Of a stretch of 64,000 nt of DNA, positions 10,788-19,556 are shown in pieces (the stretch's first letter is position 1; each line of letters begins with the position of its first letter). The stretch comes from Stenotrophomonas mori. GTDB lineage: Bacteria; Pseudomonadota; Gammaproteobacteria; Xanthomonadales; Xanthomonadaceae. Made by a program: the position numbers and the translations under genes. The DNA lies in contig NZ_JAIKTS010000001.1 in the NCBI RefSeq assembly GCF_023556335.1, positions 1,054,001 through 1,118,000 of the forward strand. Direction: 5' to 3'. The notes beneath the pieces were generated by a model. The model had not been told where the DNA came from, made no database searches, and saw only the letters and a program-made list of their open reading frames with translations.

Positions 10788-12059
10788 ATGAACGACCCCC
10801 TGTCCCCGGCCCACGCCGCCGCGCTCGATGCCGCCGACCCGCTGCGCTCGCTGCGCGATGAGTTCCTGTTCCCCCGGCACCAGGGCGGCGACCAGGCCTA
10901 CTTCGTCGGCAACTCCCTGGGCCTGCAGCCGCGCGGCGCGCAGGCCATGGTCCAGGAAGTGATGGACCTGTGGGCGCGGATCGCCGTGGAAGGCCACTTC
11001 ACCGGCCCCACGCAGTGGATGAACTACCACCGCCTGGTGCGCGACGCGCTGGCCGGCGTGGTCGGCGCGCAGCCGCTCGAAGTGGTGGCGATGAACACGC
11101 TGAGCGTGAACCTGCACCTGATGATGGTCAGCTTCTACCGGCCCACGCGCGAACGCCCGGCGATCCTGATGGAGGCCGGCGCCTTCCCCACCGACCGCCA
11201 TGCGGTCGAGGCGCAGATCCGCTTCCATGGGTTCGACCCGGCCACCGACCTGGTCGAAGTGCCGCCCGGCGCCGATGGCAACGTGTCGATGCAGGCCCTG
11301 GAGCAGGCGCTCGCCGAGCATGGCAAGCGCGTGGCGCTGGTGCTGTGGCCGGGCGTGCAGTACCGCACCGGCCAGGCCTTCGACCTGGACGCGGTCACCC
11401 GGCTGGCGCGCGCGCAGGGCGCCCGCATCGGCTTCGACCTGGCCCACTCGGTCGGCAATGTGCCGCTGGCGCTGCACGACGTCGCGCCCGATTTCGCGGT
11501 GTGGTGCCACTACAAATACCTCAACAGCGGGCCCGGGGCGGTCGCCGGCTGCTTCGTGCACGAGCGCCATGCCCGCGACGCCACGCTGCCGCGCTTCGCC
11601 GGCTGGTGGGGCCATGAGCAGTCCACGCGCTTCCGAATGGCCCCGGAGTTCGTGCCCGAGGCCGGCGCCGAAGGCTGGCAGCTGAGCAACCCCCCGGTGC
11701 TCGGGCTGGCGCCGCTGCGCGCCTCGCTGGCACTGTTCGAGCAGGCCGGCATGGAGGCCCTGCGGCGCAAGTCGCTGCGGCTGACCGGGCATCTCGAGGC
11801 ACTGGTGCAGTCGCGCCTGTCCAACGTGCTGCAGATCATCACTCCGGCCGAGCCGGAGCAGCGCGGCTGCCAGCTGTCCCTGCGCGTGGCCGGCGGCCGC
11901 GAGCAGGGCCGCTCGCTGTTCGACTACCTGCAGTCGGTCGGCGTGCTCGGCGACTGGCGGGAGCCGGACGTGATCCGCATCGCCCCGACCCCGATGTACA
12001 ACCGCTACCAGGATGTGCAGCGCTTCGTCGACGAGGTCGAGCGCTGGGCCCACCGCTGA
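10788..12059 (+). CDS. kynU: Kynureninase
   Basis: 423 residues, a fold-type I PLP enzyme. The PLP lysine is K243 in CHYKYLNSGPG; the cofactor region FDLAHSVGNVPLALHD precedes it, and an NSLGLQPRGAQ block lies near the N-terminus. It hydrolyses kynurenine or 3-hydroxykynurenine to anthranilate or 3-hydroxyanthranilate plus alanine, feeding the dioxygenase encoded upstream. The frame is open 14 codons further upstream, but MNDPLSPAHAA is the natural family start. A TACACT sequence 30 bp before the start could be a -10 element. Tryptophan dioxygenase (kynA) and kynurenine formamidase are not in this window. Confidence 0.95.
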   Translation: MNDPLSPAHAAALDAADPLRSLRDEFLFPRHQGGDQAYFVGNSLGLQPRGAQAMVQEVMDLWARIAVEGHFTGPTQWMNYHRLVRDALAGVVGAQPLEVVAMNTLSVNLHLMMVSFYRPTRERPAILMEAGAFPTDRHAVEAQIRFHGFDPATDLVEVPPGADGNVSMQALEQALAEHGKRVALVLWPGVQYRTGQAFDLDAVTRLARAQGARIGFDLAHSVGNVPLALHDVAPDFAVWCHYKYLNSGPGAVAGCFVHERHARDATLPRFAGWWGHEQSTRFRMAPEFVPEAGAEGWQLSNPPVLGLAPLRASLALFEQAGMEALRRKSLRLTGHLEALVQSRLSNVLQIITPAEPEQRGCQLSLRVAGGREQGRSLFDYLQSVGVLGDWREPDVIRIAPTPMYNRYQDVQRFVDEVERWAHR

Positions 12060-12173
12060 ACCGGGACCGCCCGCGCCACCGCTCCCGCCCCATTCCTCCC
12101 CGGCGGCCCGGCTTTTCCCGCCGGCGCCGGGCATCGCCATCGAACGCGGACATCCCGCAACGGAACTCCCGAC

Positions 12174-13547
12174 TTGAGCGTTTCCCCCCCGCGTCACCTG
12201 ACCCTGATCGGCGCCGGCCTGGCCGGTTCGCTGCTTGCCACCCTGCTCTCGCGCCGCGGCTGGCGTGTCACCGTCTACGAGCGGCGCGGCGATCCACGCG
12301 TGGCCGACTACGAGAGCGGCCGCTCGATCAACCTGGCGCTGGCCGAGCGCGGACGCATGGCCCTGCGCCGCGCCGGCGTCGAGGACGCGGTGATGGCGCG
12401 CACGGTGATGATGCGCGGGCGCATGGTGCACCCGCGCGGCGGTGGCACGCCGCAACTGCAGCGCTATGGCCGTGACGACAGCGAAGTCATCTGGTCGGTG
12501 CACCGCAAGAACCTCAACACCACGCTGCTGCAGCTCGCCGAGGACGCCGGCGCGCGCTTCCATTTCCACCACCGCCTGCACACCGTGGATTTCGACGCCG
12601 GCCACGCGCGCTTCATCGACGACCGCGACGACCAGCCGCGCGACGTGCATTTCGACACCCCGCTGATCGGGGCCGACGGCGCCGGGTCGGCGCTGCGCGC
12701 GGCGATGAACCGCCGCGCGCCGCTGGGCGAGCGCACCGAATTCCTCGACCATTCCTACAAGGAACTCGAGATTCCGCCCGGTCCCGACGGCCGCTTCCGG
12801 ATCGAGGCCAATGCCCTGCACATCTGGCCGCGGGGACGCTACATGTGCATCGCCCTGCCCAACGACGAAGGCACCTTCACCGTCACCCTGTTCCTGCCCA
12901 ACGAGGGCGACCCCGGTTTCGCCACGGTGCGCAGCGGTGCCGAGGCCCGGGCCCTGTTCGCGCGCGAGTTCGCCGATGCGCTGCCGCTGATCCCGCACCT
13001 GTGCCACGACTGGGAGCAGCACCCGCCCGGCCTGCTGGGCACCCTGTACCTGGAACGCTGGCACCTGGGCGGCAGCGCGGTGCTGCTCGGCGACGCGGCG
13101 CATGCGATGGTGCCGTTCCACGGGCAGGGCATGAACTGCGCGTTCGAGGACTGCGTGGCACTGGCCGACCTGCTGGAAGCGCATCCCGATACCGCCGAGG
13201 CCTTCGCCGCGTTCGAGGCCGAGCGCAAGCCCAATGCAGCGGCGATCCAGCAGATGGCGCTGGACAACTACCTGGAGATGCGCGACCACGTCGCCGATCC
13301 CGGCTTCCTGCTGCAGCGCGAGCTGGAGCGCGAGCTGCAGCGGCGCTGGCCCACCCGGTTCGTGCCGCACTACACCATGGTCACGTTCCTGGACACGCCC
13401 TATGCGGTGGCGCTCGAGCGTACCCGGCAGCAGCAGCGTATCCTCGCCCAGGCCACCGCCGGCCACGCCACCTTGGAGCACATCGACTGGAAGGCGCTGC
13501 AACAGGCGGTGCATGCGCAGCTGCCGGTGCTGCCGGGAGCGCACTGA
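12174..13547 (+). CDS. kmo: Kynurenine 3-monooxygenase (TTG start)
   Basis: 457 residues, an FAD-dependent aromatic hydroxylase. The dinucleotide motif GAGLAGS is at residues 13-19, ESGRSINLALAERG lies near 45-58, and the second FAD motif LLGDAAHAMVPFHGQGMNCA is at about 303-322. It adds a hydroxyl group to kynurenine using NADPH and O2. No ATG lies upstream of the FAD motif in frame, so the start must be the TTG at 12174, with a weak GGAA ribosome site. A rare start codon may keep expression low. With kynU and the dioxygenase it completes the kynurenine-to-quinolinate steps. Confidence 0.93.
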   Translation: MSVSPPRHLTLIGAGLAGSLLATLLSRRGWRVTVYERRGDPRVADYESGRSINLALAERGRMALRRAGVEDAVMARTVMMRGRMVHPRGGGTPQLQRYGRDDSEVIWSVHRKNLNTTLLQLAEDAGARFHFHHRLHTVDFDAGHARFIDDRDDQPRDVHFDTPLIGADGAGSALRAAMNRRAPLGERTEFLDHSYKELEIPPGPDGRFRIEANALHIWPRGRYMCIALPNDEGTFTVTLFLPNEGDPGFATVRSGAEARALFAREFADALPLIPHLCHDWEQHPPGLLGTLYLERWHLGGSAVLLGDAAHAMVPFHGQGMNCAFEDCVALADLLEAHPDTAEAFAAFEAERKPNAAAIQQMALDNYLEMRDHVADPGFLLQRELERELQRRWPTRFVPHYTMVTFLDTPYAVALERTRQQQRILAQATAGHATLEHIDWKALQQAVHAQLPVLPGAH

Positions 13548-13619
13548 TGGCACGCCGACGGCGACCCGCGGCTTTCCCCGCCGCCGCCACGACACCGGCC
13601 GGCCCCCGGGAGGACCTGC

Positions 13620-15062
13620 ATGGCTGACAGCTTTCTCTTCTACGACCTGGAAACCTTCGGCCAGGATCCGCGCCGCACCCGCATCGCGCAGTTCGCCGCG
13701 GTACGTACCGATATGCGGTTGCAGCCGGTCGAGGAGCCGGTCAGCTTCTTCGTCAGGCCCGCCGACGACCTGCTGCCCTCGCCCATCGCCACACTGATCA
13801 CCGGGATCACCCCGCAGCATGCCCTGGCCGAGGGCGTGACCGAGGCCGAGGCGTTCGCCCGCATCCACGAACTGATGGCCCGCCCGCAGACCTGCACGCT
13901 GGGCTACAACACCCTGCGCTTCGACGACGAGTTCGTCCGCCACGGCCTGTTCCGCAACTTCTTCGACCCCTACGAGCGCGAGTGGCGCAGCGGCAATTCG
14001 CGCTGGGACCTGCTGGACATGCTGCGCCTGGCGCACGCCCTGCGGCCGGACGGCATCGCCTGGCCGGCGCGCGAGGACGGGGCCCCCTCGTTCAAGCTCG
14101 AGCACCTGGCCCTGGCCAACGGCGTGCGGCAAGGCGATGCCCACGAAGCGCTGTCCGACGTGTATGCCACCCTCGGCATGGCACGGAAGTTCCGGCAGGC
14201 ACAGCCGCGCCTGTGGGAGTACGCGCTGAAGCTGCGCGACAAGCGCTTCGCCGCCAGCCTGCTGGACGTGGTCGGCATGCGTCCGGCGCTGCATGTCTCG
14301 ATGCGCTACCCCGCCAGCCGCCTGTGCGCGGCGGCGGTGCTGCCGCTGGCCACCCACCCGCACATCGGCAACCGGGTGATCGTGTTCGACCTGGACGGCG
14401 ATCCCCAGGCGCTGCTGGACCTGTCGGCCGAAGAGATCGCGCAGCGCCTGTACACCCGCGCCGCCGACCTGCCCGAAGGCCAGCCGCGCATTCCGTTGAA
14501 GGAGGTGCACCTGAACAAGGTGCCGGCGCTGGTGGCGTGGAACCACCTGCGCGCGCCCGACTTCGAACGGCTGGGCATCGACCCACAGGCGGTGGAGGCG
14601 CGTGCCGCCCAGCTGCGCGCCCATGGCCCGGAACTGGCCGAGAAGGTGCGACGGGTATTCGCCCGCGACCGTCCGGACGCCGCGCCGCCCGACCCGGACG
14701 GCGCGCTGTACGACGGCTTCCTGGCCGAGGGCGACCGCGCCCAGCTGGCACGGGTGCGCACCTGCCCGCCGCCGCAGCTGGCGCAGATGCAGGACCAGTT
14801 CCGTGACCCGCGCCTGCCGGAGCTGCTGTTCCGCTACCGCGCCCGCAACCACCCGCAGACCCTGGACGCCGGCGAACGCGCACGCTGGGACGGCTACCGC
14901 CGCCAGCGCCTGTTCGACACCCCCGGGCTCGGCGAGCAACTGCTGCCCGACTACGTCGCGCAGATCCTCGCCCTGCGCCAGGAACACCATGACGCCCCCG
15001 CCTCGCTGGCGCTGCTCGACGCGCTGGAGCGGTGGGGCCAGACCGTGCAGGATTCGCTATGA
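13620..15062 (+). CDS. sbcB: Exodeoxyribonuclease I
   Basis: 480 residues, the usual length for SbcB. The DEDDh exonuclease motifs are visible: FYDLETFGQDP at residues 7-17, NTLRFDDEFVRHGLF near 100-114, and HEALSDVYATLGMA near 180-193. These are followed by the SH3-like and C-terminal domains of ExoI. The enzyme degrades single-stranded DNA 3' to 5' and shapes ends during RecBCD and RecF recombination and mismatch repair. The stop overlaps the next start (ATGA), so it is coupled to the DUF2461 gene. Confidence 0.96.
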   Translation: MADSFLFYDLETFGQDPRRTRIAQFAAVRTDMRLQPVEEPVSFFVRPADDLLPSPIATLITGITPQHALAEGVTEAEAFARIHELMARPQTCTLGYNTLRFDDEFVRHGLFRNFFDPYEREWRSGNSRWDLLDMLRLAHALRPDGIAWPAREDGAPSFKLEHLALANGVRQGDAHEALSDVYATLGMARKFRQAQPRLWEYALKLRDKRFAASLLDVVGMRPALHVSMRYPASRLCAAAVLPLATHPHIGNRVIVFDLDGDPQALLDLSAEEIAQRLYTRAADLPEGQPRIPLKEVHLNKVPALVAWNHLRAPDFERLGIDPQAVEARAAQLRAHGPELAEKVRRVFARDRPDAAPPDPDGALYDGFLAEGDRAQLARVRTCPPPQLAQMQDQFRDPRLPELLFRYRARNHPQTLDAGERARWDGYRRQRLFDTPGLGEQLLPDYVAQILALRQEHHDAPASLALLDALERWGQTVQDSL

Positions 15063-15745
15063 GCCGATATTTCAGCGACGCCAGCTTCAGCTTCCTCCGC
15101 CAGCTGGCCCTCCACAACGAAAAGCCCTGGTTCACCGAGCACAAGCAGGACTACGACGCGCACGTCCGCCAGCCGTTCCTGCGCCTGATCGCCGACCTGC
15201 AGCCGGACCTGGCGCAGGTCAGCACGCACTTCCGCGCCGACCCGCGCACCGTCGGCGGCTCGCTGTTCCGCATCCACCGCGACTCGCGCTTCTCCAACGA
15301 CAAGACCCCCTACAAGACCTGGCAGGGTGCGCGCCTGTTCCACGAACGCCGGCGGCAGGTGCCTGCGCCGTCGTACTACATCCACCTGGCGCCGGAAAAC
15401 AGCTTCGTCGGCGCCGGCATCTGGCACCCGGAAACCGAAACCCAGCGCCGCATCCGCACCTTCATCCTCGACAACCCGGGCGGCTGGAAGCAGGCCGCGC
15501 ACGCACCGGCCACGCGCCGCCGCTACGCGTTCGAGACCAGCGAGAAGCTGGTGCGGCCACCCCGCGGCTTTCCGGCCGACTTCGAGTTCATCGACGATCT
15601 CAAGCACCGCAACTGGGTGCTGTGGCGAACGCTCGACGACGCCACCATGACCGGGCCGCGCCTGCGCCAGGTGCTGGCCCGCGACCTGGCGGCGCTGGCG
15701 CCGTTCGTCGACTACCTGTGCGCGGCGCTCGACCTGGAGTTCTGA
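15059..15745 (+). CDS. DUF2461 family protein
   Basis: 228 residues starting MSRYFSDASFSFLRQLALHN. The sequence NEKPWFTEHKQDYDAHVRQP and the block RIHRDSRFSNDKTPYKTWQG (about residues 75-95) are hallmarks of DUF2461 (TIGR02453), a widespread family of unknown function. It overlaps the sbcB stop by four bases, suggesting co-translation and a possible link to DNA metabolism, though nothing in the protein itself shows that. No signal peptide or membrane helix. Confidence 0.88.
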   Translation: MSRYFSDASFSFLRQLALHNEKPWFTEHKQDYDAHVRQPFLRLIADLQPDLAQVSTHFRADPRTVGGSLFRIHRDSRFSNDKTPYKTWQGARLFHERRRQVPAPSYYIHLAPENSFVGAGIWHPETETQRRIRTFILDNPGGWKQAAHAPATRRRYAFETSEKLVRPPRGFPADFEFIDDLKHRNWVLWRTLDDATMTGPRLRQVLARDLAALAPFVDYLCAALDLEF

Positions 15746-15907
15746 GCACCGGCTTCACGCCGGGCCGCCGGATTTGCGGCACCCTTGCCGGCAGCCGCCT
15801 ACCGGAGCCGCGTCCATGACCGCCCTGCACCTTCCGCGCCGGAGCGATACCCCGCCGCCCGCCGCCGCTGACGGCCCGGTCGCGCGGTGCCTGCCTGGAG
15901 GACACGC

Positions 15908-16459
15908 ATGAGCCGGCGCACGCTTCCGGCGATCGCCGCCGCCCTGCTCGCAGTGCTTGTCGCCTATGTGGCCGCCGGCCCGTGGATGGCGATGCGCGGC
16001 ATCGGCCAGGCCATCGAACGGCGCGACGTGGCACGCCTGTCCCGCCATGTCGACTTCCCGACGCTGCGCCTCAACCTCAAGGCGCACCTGGACGACGAAC
16101 TGGTGCGGCGCGCCGGCAGCGACCTGCAGTCCAGCCGGTTCGGTGCCCTGGCGCTGGCCATGGCCGGGCAGCTCGGCGGCGCCGGCGTGGACCTGATGGT
16201 CACCCCCGCCGGCATCGCGGCCCTGCTGCAGGGCCATGTCGTGTGGCAGCGCGCCACCGGCACCACCGCCGATGGCGACACCTGGGGATCGCCCGCGCCC
16301 GCGCGGCCCCTGCAGGGCGCGCGCGGACGCTATGAGTCGCTGTCGCGCTTCACCGCCAGCCGGCCGCTGGACGACGGGGGCACGGTGGTCTTCGTGCTCA
16401 CCCGCCAAGGCCTGCGCTGGCGCCTGACCGACATCGACCTGCCGAGGGCGGCGGATTGA
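15908..16459 (+). CDS. DUF2939-like membrane-anchored protein
   Basis: 183 residues. An N-terminal hydrophobic helix (about residues 6-24, LPAIAAALLAVLVAYVAA) is followed by a soluble domain containing GIGQAIERRDVARLSRHVDF and LRLNLKAHLDDEL. This matches the DUF2939 pattern of a signal anchor and a small periplasmic domain that begins by pairing residue number with an R-D/V-x-x-L segment. Function unknown. ATG at 15908 was chosen because a strong GGAGGA site precedes it at the right distance; the frame opens seven codons earlier. It converges with the monooxygenase gene downstream, with only 28 bp between the stops. Confidence 0.75.
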   Translation: MSRRTLPAIAAALLAVLVAYVAAGPWMAMRGIGQAIERRDVARLSRHVDFPTLRLNLKAHLDDELVRRAGSDLQSSRFGALALAMAGQLGGAGVDLMVTPAGIAALLQGHVVWQRATGTTADGDTWGSPAPARPLQGARGRYESLSRFTASRPLDDGGTVVFVLTRQGLRWRLTDIDLPRAAD

Positions 16460-16487
16460 CTGAGACCGGCGCTCCCCGCGCCCGGGA

Positions 16488-17864
16488 TCAGGCAATCCGC
16501 CGCTGCGGCTCTTCCTCTAGCGTGCTGTCGGCCAGGAACGCCTCCAGCGAATCGTCCATCGCCTCCATCCACGGGGTGTGGTGCGGCGGCGCCAGGGTGC
16601 CGGTCAGCACGGAGCGGTAGCTGCAGTTGCGGTAGCCGAGGATGTCCTGCTTCTTGTCGTGCTTCCACCGCTTGAACAGCGTCGCCACGGCTTCCACGTT
16701 GAAGTCCGGGTAGTCGGTGGCATCGAGCAGGTCGCGCACGTAGGCGGTCTGGAAGTCGATATCGTCCTCCGCGCCCGCGCAGGCCTCCTCGCGGGCCAGC
16801 CATGCCTGGCTGTCGGCACGCATCGCATCGGCGTCGGGCAGCGCCCTCGTGCCCAGGATCACGTCGCGCGCATACCAGGCCTGCGCATCGAACATGTTGA
16901 AGGTGTAGTACTGGTCCTGCATGCCCAGGTAGATCAGCTTGGGGTTGTCGATCCAGAACACGCCCTTGTACAGGTCGCCCGGGTACAAGCGGTTGCGGGT
17001 GCGCAGGGTCAGCGCATCGGGCAGGAACGGGAAGTGGTGCTGGTAGCCGGTGCACAGGATGATCGCGTCCACGTCCTTGCGGCTGCCGTCGGCGAAGTGC
17101 GCGGTGTTGCCCTCGACCCGCAGCAGCAACGGCTTCTCGTCGAATGCCTGCGGCCAGTCGTAGCCCATCGGTGCGCTGCGGTAGCTGAACGTCACCGACT
17201 TGGCGCCGTACTTGTGGCACTGCGTGCCGATGTCCTCGGCCGAGTAGCTGCTGCCGACCAGCAGCAGGTCCTTGTCGGTGAACTCGCAGGCATCGCGGAA
17301 ATCGTGCGCATGCAGCACGCGCCCGGGGAACCGTTCGAGCCCCTCGAAGAACGGCGCGTTGGGGGTGGAGAAATGGCCGGTGGCGACGATCACCCGGTCG
17401 AACTCCTCGGTGACCAGCTCGTCCTTCTTCAGGTCGCGCACGGTGACGCTGAAGCGCCCGGTCTCCTCCGAGTAGTCCACCCACTGCACCGCCATGTTGA
17501 AGCGGATCTGGTCGCGCACGCCGCTCTTCTCGATGCGCCCCATGATGTAGTCGCGCAGCACCGCCCGTGGCGGATAGGAGGCGATCGGGCGGCCGAAATG
17601 CTCCTCGAAGCTGTAGTCGGCGAACTCCAGCGCCTCCTTCGGCCCGTTCGACCAGAGGTAGCGGTACATGCTGCCGTGCACCGGCTCGCCATAGGCATCC
17701 AGTCCCGTGCGCCATGTGTAGTTCCACATTCCCCCGAGGTCGGACTGCTTTTCGTAGCAGACGATTTCCGGCACCTGTGCCCCCGCCCTGCGGGCGGATT
17801 CGAACGCACGGAGTTGCGCCAGGCCACTGGGGCCGGCACCAAGGATGGCGATACGCATGGTCAT
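16488..17864 (-). CDS. tmm: Flavin-containing monooxygenase, trimethylamine monooxygenase-like
   Basis: 458 residues, the size of bacterial Tmm. FAD motif GAGPSG at 9-14, the FMO fingerprint FxGxxxHxxxF at 179-189 ([11 protein letters not shown]), and NADPH motif GSSYSAED at 204-211. Long blocks match the Methylocella/Roseovarius trimethylamine monooxygenases as I remember them: [20 protein letters not shown] (49-68), [20 protein letters not shown] (69-88), [20 protein letters not shown] in the C-terminal half, and [20 protein letters not shown] near the end. Tmm oxidises trimethylamine to the N-oxide with NADPH and O2 and also acts on dimethyl sulfide. The first ATG is preferred because AGGAG lies 11 bp upstream. 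No TMAO demethylase or transporter is adjacent, so the in vivo substrate is inferred only. Confidence 0.85.
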   Translation of the reverse strand: MTMRIAILGAGPSGLAQLRAFESARRAGAQVPEIVCYEKQSDLGGMWNYTWRTGLDAYGEPVHGSMYRYLWSNGPKEALEFADYSFEEHFGRPIASYPPRAVLRDYIMGRIEKSGVRDQIRFNMAVQWVDYSEETGRFSVTVRDLKKDELVTEEFDRVIVATGHFSTPNAPFFEGLERFPGRVLHAHDFRDACEFTDKDLLLVGSSYSAEDIGTQCHKYGAKSVTFSYRSAPMGYDWPQAFDEKPLLLRVEGNTAHFADGSRKDVDAIILCTGYQHHFPFLPDALTLRTRNRLYPGDLYKGVFWIDNPKLIYLGMQDQYYTFNMFDAQAWYARDVILGTRALPDADAMRADSQAWLAREEACAGAEDDIDFQTAYVRDLLDATDYPDFNVEAVATLFKRWKHDKKQDILGYRNCSYRSVLTGTLAPPHHTPWMEAMDDSLEAFLADSTLEEEPQRRIA

Positions 17865-18638
17865 TCGGATTTTTTCTCCTGTATAGCGGCTGCCGCAGGA
17901 CCCACGGCAACACGGCGCAAGGGCGCGTTGTACGTCGCACGGGTGAACATCGTTCCGTCCCAGGCGGCGCGCGAATACCCGCAGACCACCGGCAGGCGGC
18001 CACGAACGAAAGGGGGACGGGCGCAGGCGCCATCGCCGGGGAGGATTCCCCGCCCCATTCGTCGACGGGAGGGTGCTGTGCGGGGGTGGACCTGGCGCAG
18101 AGGCGCAGATCGGAATGCGGCGGAACGCCGCCGGGAAGAACCCGCGAAAGCGTTTTCATCCTAATGCGCCGCTCGTGGAACATCAACCGTATGGAACATT
18201 CCCCGCCGCGCGGTCCGCCCCCTGCGCGGCGCCCCGGGATACACGTCGCGGGCACCTTCCAGTTGCGCGCGGGCCACGCGCACCCGCGCGCGCACGCGGG
18301 GCTGCAGGCACGCAGCGCCGCCGGATGCCGGCGCCGCGCGGTGGTCTTGGCCACTCCCTGAACCGCGCCCGGAACCGCCATCATCGGCAAAGTGTTAAGA
18401 TGGCCGCACAGGTTCGACCTGCTCCGCGCGTACCGCGCACCCGTCAGGGCCCCGGCCCGTTCCACCTTATTCCCCGCCACTTCCGCGCCATCGCGCTGCG
18501 GGCGGCCGTCCAACGGGAGCAGTTCGTGCCCGGTTTTTCCACCCCTTCCACCCCGGTCTCCGTGCACGGATGCCGGCCCTGTCCGCGTCCCATGCGCTCC
18601 GCATCGGACACCCGCGCCTGTCCGCCGGCCGGCGCGGC
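17865..18638. other. 774-bp stretch without a convincing gene
   Basis: This lies between the divergent tmm-like gene and the Cys-cluster gene. Frames are open in several directions, but none has a plausible start, composition or family resemblance. I see a TAAGAT hexamer at 18396-18401 that could be a weak -10 for the rightward gene. The region near 18165-18200 is less GC-rich than its flanks (CATCAACCGTATGGAACATT). I found no hairpin-T-run terminator or recognisable riboswitch. Confidence 0.5.
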
Positions 18639-18962
18639 GTGAGCACGTGCGGACGCCCGGCGGCGGTCCACTGCAGCGCCTGCGATGCCGTCTGCTGCCG
18701 CCTCACGGTGATCCTGGAGAGCGGTGACGACGTACCGCCGCACCTGACCACACGGCTCCATGGCCTGCACGTCATGGCACGCGACCCGGAAGGCTGGTGC
18801 CTGGGGTTGGATGGACGAACGATGAATTGCCGGATCTATGCGAGTCGGCCCGTCGCATGCAGATCCTTCGTCATGGGAGGCCCTTATTGCAGGTCCATCC
18901 GCGACGAATACTCGACGGCAACCACCCCGTCGGGCCGAAACGACCATGAGGAAAACAGATGA
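18639..18962 (+). CDS. YkgJ-type cysteine-cluster protein
   Basis: 107 residues from a GTG start. The cysteines lie in the YkgJ/CxxCxxxCC pattern: HCSACDAVCCRLTVIL near residues 11-26, then WCLGLD, MNCRIYASRPVACRSF and PYCRSIRDEY. This family (PF03692) binds a metal or Fe-S cluster through these cysteines; its role is unknown. The frame opens at an ATG at 18570, giving 130 residues, but the extra stretch is Arg/Ala-rich and lacks conservation signs, so the GTG is preferred with reserve. The stop overlaps the start of the small basic gene (ATGA). Confidence 0.75.
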   Translation: MSTCGRPAAVHCSACDAVCCRLTVILESGDDVPPHLTTRLHGLHVMARDPEGWCLGLDGRTMNCRIYASRPVACRSFVMGGPYCRSIRDEYSTATTPSGRNDHEENR

Positions 18963-19204
18963 CCTCCAGCCGCAAATCCACTGCTGCCTCCCGGAGACGG
19001 ACGACCTCAAGCATCACCGCACAGCACCTCACCCGCGAGCGCATCGCCGCGGACATGGCCGCCTTCCGCAAGGCCGGCGGCGAGATCGAAGTGCTCGGCA
19101 ACACGCCGTTCCGCAGCAAGCCGCCCGCCGCCAGCACCAGCGCCGCGCGCCGCACCGCCAAGAGCGCGGCGAAGACCGTCGTGGCCCAAGCGAAAAAGGC
19201 TTGA
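18959..19204 (+). CDS. Small basic Ala/Lys-rich protein, unknown function
   Basis: 81 residues. The N-terminus is Ser/Thr/Arg-rich (MTSSRKSTAASRRRTTSS). The middle block RERIAADMAAFRKAGGEIEV followed by LGNTPFRSK looks like a conserved core. The C-terminus is an Ala/Lys/Ser tail ending VVAQAKKA, like histone H1-type or nucleic-acid-binding tails. It is translationally coupled to the Cys-cluster gene by an ATGA overlap. The core vaguely recalls the xEAFLxxGG segment of SutA-type regulators, but I would not assign it there. Confidence 0.75.
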   Translation: MTSSRKSTAASRRRTTSSITAQHLTRERIAADMAAFRKAGGEIEVLGNTPFRSKPPAASTSAARRTAKSAAKTVVAQAKKA

Positions 19205-19405
19205 CGCGCCGCGTCGCGCACGGCGCGCTGCTCCCGCCACGCCTCCCCGCCCCCGCGGGAACGCAGGCCCGGGCAACCGCCGGACCGCCGATGCATCGGC
19301 ACGGACTGGCCCGCCCGCCACCCGGCCGGCCACCACACGCCACCCGGCCCCGGCCGGAGCAGGCTTCCCGCGGCGCACCCCGCGCGCAGGACGCCCTGGA
19401 AACAG

Positions 19406-19431
19406 AAAAGCCCGGCACCCGCCGGGCTTTT
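19406..19431. terminator. Bidirectional intrinsic terminator
   Basis: A perfect 11-bp inverted repeat (AAAAGCCCGGC / GCCGGGCTTTT) with an ACCC loop. The A-run on one side and T-run on the other let it end transcription in both directions. It serves the small basic gene from the left and the speE-like/nucleotidase genes from the right. The rest of 19205-19556 holds nothing I can identify. Confidence 0.85.
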
Positions 19432-19556
19432 CCCGTCAGGCCCTGCGGAAGGAAACGCCTCCGCCGGACACCGTCGGCGGCCCGCTGCGCATGACGGAAG
19501 CAACCCGCGACATTCCGCAGCGCCCGTGCTCCCCGGAGACGGCCTCCCCGCTCCGT

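Noticed and set aside
10752-14990. 1412-codon open frame antisense to kynU, kmo and sbcB
   Set aside because: Crosses three real genes on the opposite strand; composition is that of a reverse-frame shadow.
18073-18642. 189-codon rightward frame upstream of the Cys-cluster gene
   Set aside because: Pro/Ala/Arg-rich without domain, no ribosome site, overlaps several equally open frames; treated as non-coding.
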